Origin: Ricinus communis
Lineage: Eukaryota; Streptophyta; Magnoliopsida; Malpighiales; Euphorbiaceae
Length of the DNA stretch: 64,000 nucleotides
NCBI RefSeq assembly: GCF_019578655.1
Contig: NC_063256.1
Location: 4,216,001 to 4,280,000, forward strand
Direction of reading: 5' to 3'
Shown here piece after piece: positions 59,858 to 64,000 of the stretch. A model generated the notes under the pieces. The model ran no database searches. It was not told the origin of the DNA and saw only the letters and a list, made by a program, of their open reading frames with translations. The position numbers and the translations under genes were made by a program. Numbering within the stretch: position 1 is the stretch's first letter; every line of letters begins with the position of its first letter.

Positions 59858-60873
59858 AATATTTCTAAGGGACGACAAGGAAGGGAAGCGCAAAATGTTG
59901 TAAGGGTAAGTCTCTACATGTTCTCTCTCGCGTGCTCCAATTGTTTTGAAATGTTAAACACAATGACTTGACGTATACATGCAGGTTATTTGGCAAATAT
60001 ACGTCTTAAGGGAGTTAGCTCAGATGTGCTGATAACTGCCTACGAACCTGTCCTAATAAAGTAAGCAACATGGTTACTGTCTATGTGACATGAATGTGAA
60101 AGGAAACCATACTAACTATTCACCATAGCCAATAGTTTTGAGTTTTGATTGAAACTGAGTTTTTGAAAGTACCTATATTGTCCAGAAATTAGTTTAGATA
60201 GCTTGTACATTAGATACAGAATTTTGAGAGTTACAACTGGAGATTTTAGTTGCTGATCGGTATTCTGATTTAAGCCACTAGAAATTAGAACAATGTAGAA
60301 GCATGAGAAGTTTGGTATGCCAGCAATTGGTTCTTGCCTAAGTTTTGTTCTGTACTTGTAATATTTTAAGTTGCTTGTTATAATATGGTTAAAAGCAGTG
60401 TATAAATTTTCCTCACACTTTGTACCAGTTTTGCATGCTTTGGCGACAAAGAACAGAAAGGCGTCATAACTTCTGTTTTTCTGCTGCTCAAGGAAACTTG
60501 GGAAAACCTTTCTTTTATTAGTTGTTCGTTGAATTGTTATATATAGTACTTAAACCCCGCGAATTGTTTTTCTACTGCACACTTAAAGTCCTGCTTTCAC
60601 CACCTAGGCCAAGGCCCACAGGCTTTTTCTTTCCAGTGTGGATTTTCATTCGCCATAATGAAGTTGCTTTTGCTAAGCGTGTTTCCTCTTACATTTGGCT
60701 CTTGTTTGCCGTGTGTTTGCAGTCCTCTGAGTGAAACTGCTAGAACAGTTGGTGCTGGTATGGCAGCTCCTGCTGCACAATCTGGATTTCTGCCAATGTC
60801 TGAAGTCTTTAAACTTGCAGTCTCTACCTTCAAAGTGAATGACTGGAATCTTTTCGGCAGTGCTGCTGTCTGA
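59858..60873 (+). pseudogene. MOG1-like Ran-binding protein, 3' part with frameshift
   Basis: Exons 59858-59905, 59985-60060 and 60723-60873 encode NISKGRQGREAQNVVR, then YLANIRLKGVSSDVLITAYE with PVLIN, and then PLSETARTVGAGMAAPAAQS through STFKVNDWNLFGSAA and a stop. This is the C-terminal half of plant Ran guanine-nucleotide release factor (MOG1), which helps nuclear transport by acting on Ran. At the second exon's start one T is missing compared with the family's Val-Tyr codons, which shifts the frame. The N-terminal half (the LFGGAI and DVSNIRQVPDHQE blocks) is absent, and the PPR remnant lies there instead. An in-frame stretch at about 59575-59680 (LYLFMGDVYDDNGLTSRTVA) is not recognised and may be a decayed exon. 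Confidence 0.82.
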
Positions 60874-63800
60874 ACATGTTCAAGGAGCAGCTACTCCACA
60901 AAGCAAGGTTTTGTGCGCAAAGCCATACAAAGGTGTATATACACATGTATATATTTTGGATCAGAGTCTCGCTCGATTAGTTTTTTATGCCTTCTCTCTC
61001 TCTCTCTCTCTCTTGTACAATTCTTTAAAGTTGATGAGAACAATAATTCTGGCTGTTCTTGTTGAATCCTTTAGAATTGTCAATTCTATTTGGATTTTCA
61101 AGCAAGTGTCGGAGTGATATGGCTGTAGTATTGTGGTGAGTTTTGCCATCACAGATTTAGTTGCATTCTTTCTTGGGTATTATATTATCGGTCGCTTTCT
61201 TGATCAAAATACACATTAAGACATACCAAACAATTTCTTCATAAACTAAAATAGAAGACTCTAAACTTATGGCCTGTGTTGGAGCTCAGTGTCCCCCTCG
61301 CTTCTCTAGATATGTAATATAATTAAAATATTTATGGTAAATGTTTCCGTTTTTTAGCTTTTAAAATAAACCAATTAAGTAAAAATAGCCATTTACTTGA
61401 CTTTCACCAATACTAAGTAACAAACACGTGCAATTAGTTAATTTAATCCGGCTCTGAAAAAATAGGATCTAACCTCTGCTTGCCGCGTGATTCATGAATA
61501 TTTACAAACATTGTTGGAGCCCTGCAGTTTTTGATATTCACACGGCCAGATTTTAGTAAGCATAATACCGAAGATTATGGATAATCCTGTGTATGCCTGG
61601 AACTTATTAAAAAGAAAATTCTAAAAATATATTACTAGAATAAATTATAACTAAAAAGATTTATGAAAAGAAAATACATTGGAAATAAAATAAAACGGGT
61701 GAGAAAAAAAATTGAAAATGGCATTTTAATATTATATTTCTGTCAATCATACTCAATTTTAGTACTCAAAATCAACTTATTGACATATTTACTAAAAGCA
61801 TATGTTGTTGCTCGTTTTCAGTTTTTTTGAAATTAACTTTTGCTTCAAATATTGTGAAACGATTTCATGCTATATCTTTAAAATGACAAAAACATTATGA
61901 AATCATTTTGTATCACTTTTTCTGAAATTAGTTAGGTCTATCGCTCTGTTTCCTTCTTTTTTGGTTTCTTTTATCGAATCATCCATCTTTCTAACACGAG
62001 GGTTAGTAGCAAACAAATAAATCAAGAATAATTAAATTTAGTGGCTTTTTAAAAGGCATGATGATGATGATGTCAATAATTGCCCAATCATGTGTCCTCA
62101 ACTAATGGGAGATAATCCTTACTGTCCCTTAATGCGCTATCACTTCACAAATTAAGGGAGTGTCTAACAAATTAAAGAGATTTCGTTAGACACCGAATCA
62201 TTTCGTTTCTATGACTTTTAAAGGAAAAAGGCACATGACTAAGCCGATGCATTATCAGTATATGCATATGGAGAAAAGTTGATGTCATTTTCGAATCCAA
62301 AGAAATTTTTTGGCCCATATAAAAGTGTTGCCTTAGCTTCAATTATCTTTACCTAGCTGCAGTTTGTATTTTGCCTTTTTGCATGAAAAGCAAGAAAGTG
62401 CCATCACCCACTTTTACTAAAGCCTAAAGGGTCATCCACAGATTCAAATCTTTATCATTACAATTGGCTCTTCACCAATGTCATTGCCAATACATACTTT
62501 TCTTTTATGATTATTGTTTATATATGTGCAACAAAATGGTGCTGGTTTGAGTTTGGTGATTCTTGATTACAACTTTGTAATCTCTTATTCATGACAAATG
62601 ACAGTGTTAAAGGATCTTTCTGCCGATTTTCGTTTCATGTTTGTTCGCTTTTGGTGTTTGTGTTAATTAATTTGACAACCTAAATTAGTTCGAGATAAAG
62701 TAGCACGTACGTGATGGACTCTTCTTGCAGCATGCCATATTAACAAGGTCTGCGTTTTGATTTTTCTATTATATATATATATATATATATTACATTTCCT
62801 AACTGCACTTCTTCAACAATGCACCCTTGCATGATTAGTTTCGTCGTAGGCCTTATGGCCCAGTTATAGCTTAGCTTTCATCAGACAGACTTTCCATTGT
62901 TTGATTGAAAAATGTACGAGACATAGACCCAAAAACTTAGGTAATTGAAGTCTAACAGAGCCATAAAACTAAAACAAATAAAATAAAACATTAGAAAGGA
63001 GAAATTTGGAATATTAACATGAGAAATTATATAAAGAAACGAAATAGATTGCTCCCGACAAGAAGCCGATAGCAGCACAAACAAATGGTTATTTCAGCAG
63101 GTTAGAATACAAAACTTTGACAAGTCCAGAAATTTGAATTTCTAAAAAATCAAATCCACTTTCTTTTTCATTCATACTTCTAGCCGTGATTTTCTCAAAT
63201 TCTTTCTACTTTTAATCTCTCAACTAAATGTCCCTTTAATTAAAATATTATACATTTTTCTTTTTGAAATTTATATCGGTAACCAAAATTTAAGATTAAA
63301 AATACGTATAATAGTATTGGATATGCAAATTAATTTAAGGAGGAACCATTTCAGTTAATAAATAGATTACATGTAAAAATCTTCTGCATGTAAACGTAAC
63401 TCATTTACTACACAGCTTACGGCCACATTATCCACATATAGAGACATTAGCTTAAAATCTTGGACCTCCATATTATATTTGGACCAGAAAATTCAAGAAT
63501 ATTTCTGGGTTCAAATAATTGAGATGAAAGGTCAATATCAATAGAAACAAGAATGGTTGTATACGCTGTATATATAGCTCAATCATTATGGGGAAAATAA
63601 GAAAAGAAACAGACAGTAGTTTACCTGTTATCTTTTCCCATAATCCTTATTTTCTTTGGAGATATCTATAGTAATATATGTCGGCGCAGTGATTTAGACA
63701 AAAATTGGTTCCGAATGATTCACAAAAAGACATATTAAGTAGACTAATCAAATCACCTCACCTCTCTCTCTCTATCAATAGACTATGGTACTAGTGGCAA

Positions 63801-64000
63801 GTGTTCCTTTTGGATGAGGCTGCTTCAATCATGGAGGTAAACATTCATACAAATGCCTATTCCTTTGAAAGCTACACCTTTCTATCATTTCTTTTTTCAA
63901 GGGGCTACCCAAGTTTCTCTTTACATTATCATTCAAATTATATGTCTTCCCACTCATCCTGTAATCCTTTCACACCTAAAATTGGGCGATTATATTGTAG
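60874..64000. other. AT-rich intergenic DNA
   Basis: Holds a (CT)n run at about 60991-61013 and a (TA)n run at 62769-62790. No coding exon, RNA gene or mobile element recognised. Confidence 0.55.

Noticed and set aside
27392..60873. Helitron as the carrier of the gene fragments
   Set aside because: No convincing TC start or hairpin-CTRR end was found at the block borders, so no Helitron is annotated; the idea stays as a hypothesis in the findings.
1..64000. tRNA or rRNA genes
   Set aside because: I looked for typical A-box and B-box patterns and conserved rRNA stretches by eye and saw none; a tRNA-finding program would be decisive.

Overview
This is plant nuclear DNA, almost certainly from a eudicot. 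It is AT-rich, with GT-AG introns, long (TA)n tracts, a Ty1/copia element, and plant-only families (DUF26 plasmodesmal protein, PLS-type PPR, LRR receptor kinase, plant-type CUL3). The species cannot be named from the sequence alone.

Left part, 1-20 kb (ordinary genic DNA). A small TRIM-like retroelement lies at 0.96-1.5 kb. It is followed by a PDLP-type DUF26 membrane protein (minus), a seven-exon DUF616/TOD1-like gene (plus, 478 aa), a nine-exon HAD-family hydrolase (plus, 263 aa) and CUL3 (minus, two exons, 732 aa). Between the DUF616 and HAD genes, at about 10.8-11.2 kb, there are three tandem hairpins. The 3' arms of the second and third match the 22-nt microRNA miR2275, the trigger of 24-nt reproductive phasiRNAs, in every position but three. 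This is the most exciting item in the window.

Middle, 20-27 kb. Gene-poor AT-rich DNA with a weak LINE trace, a 491-bp hAT-like MITE with a perfect 8-bp target duplication, and one copy of a 1.1-kb duplicated block.

Right part, 27-61 kb (shuffled gene fragments). It holds a truncated intron-containing RPS13 pseudogene, two opposed 5'-truncated copies of tRNA 2'-phosphotransferase, a 5'-only MLF-like gene and an LRR-receptor pseudokinase broken by several lesions. It also holds a lone ARL8-type first exon with its promoter, a frameshifted and truncated PPR gene, and a 5'-truncated MOG1-like gene. One intact gene stands out, a six-exon glycosyltransferase-like gene at 46.3-48.5 kb. A partial inverted copy of its 5' half lies at 29-30 kb, and a near-identical inverted copy of its last exon lies at 45 kb.

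Blocks of 0.5-1.1 kb are shared in direct and inverted orientation between 28.3-32.6 kb and 44-58 kb. One duplicated block is split by a decayed 4.87-kb copia element, so that insertion came after the duplication. From 61 to 64 kb no gene is recognised.
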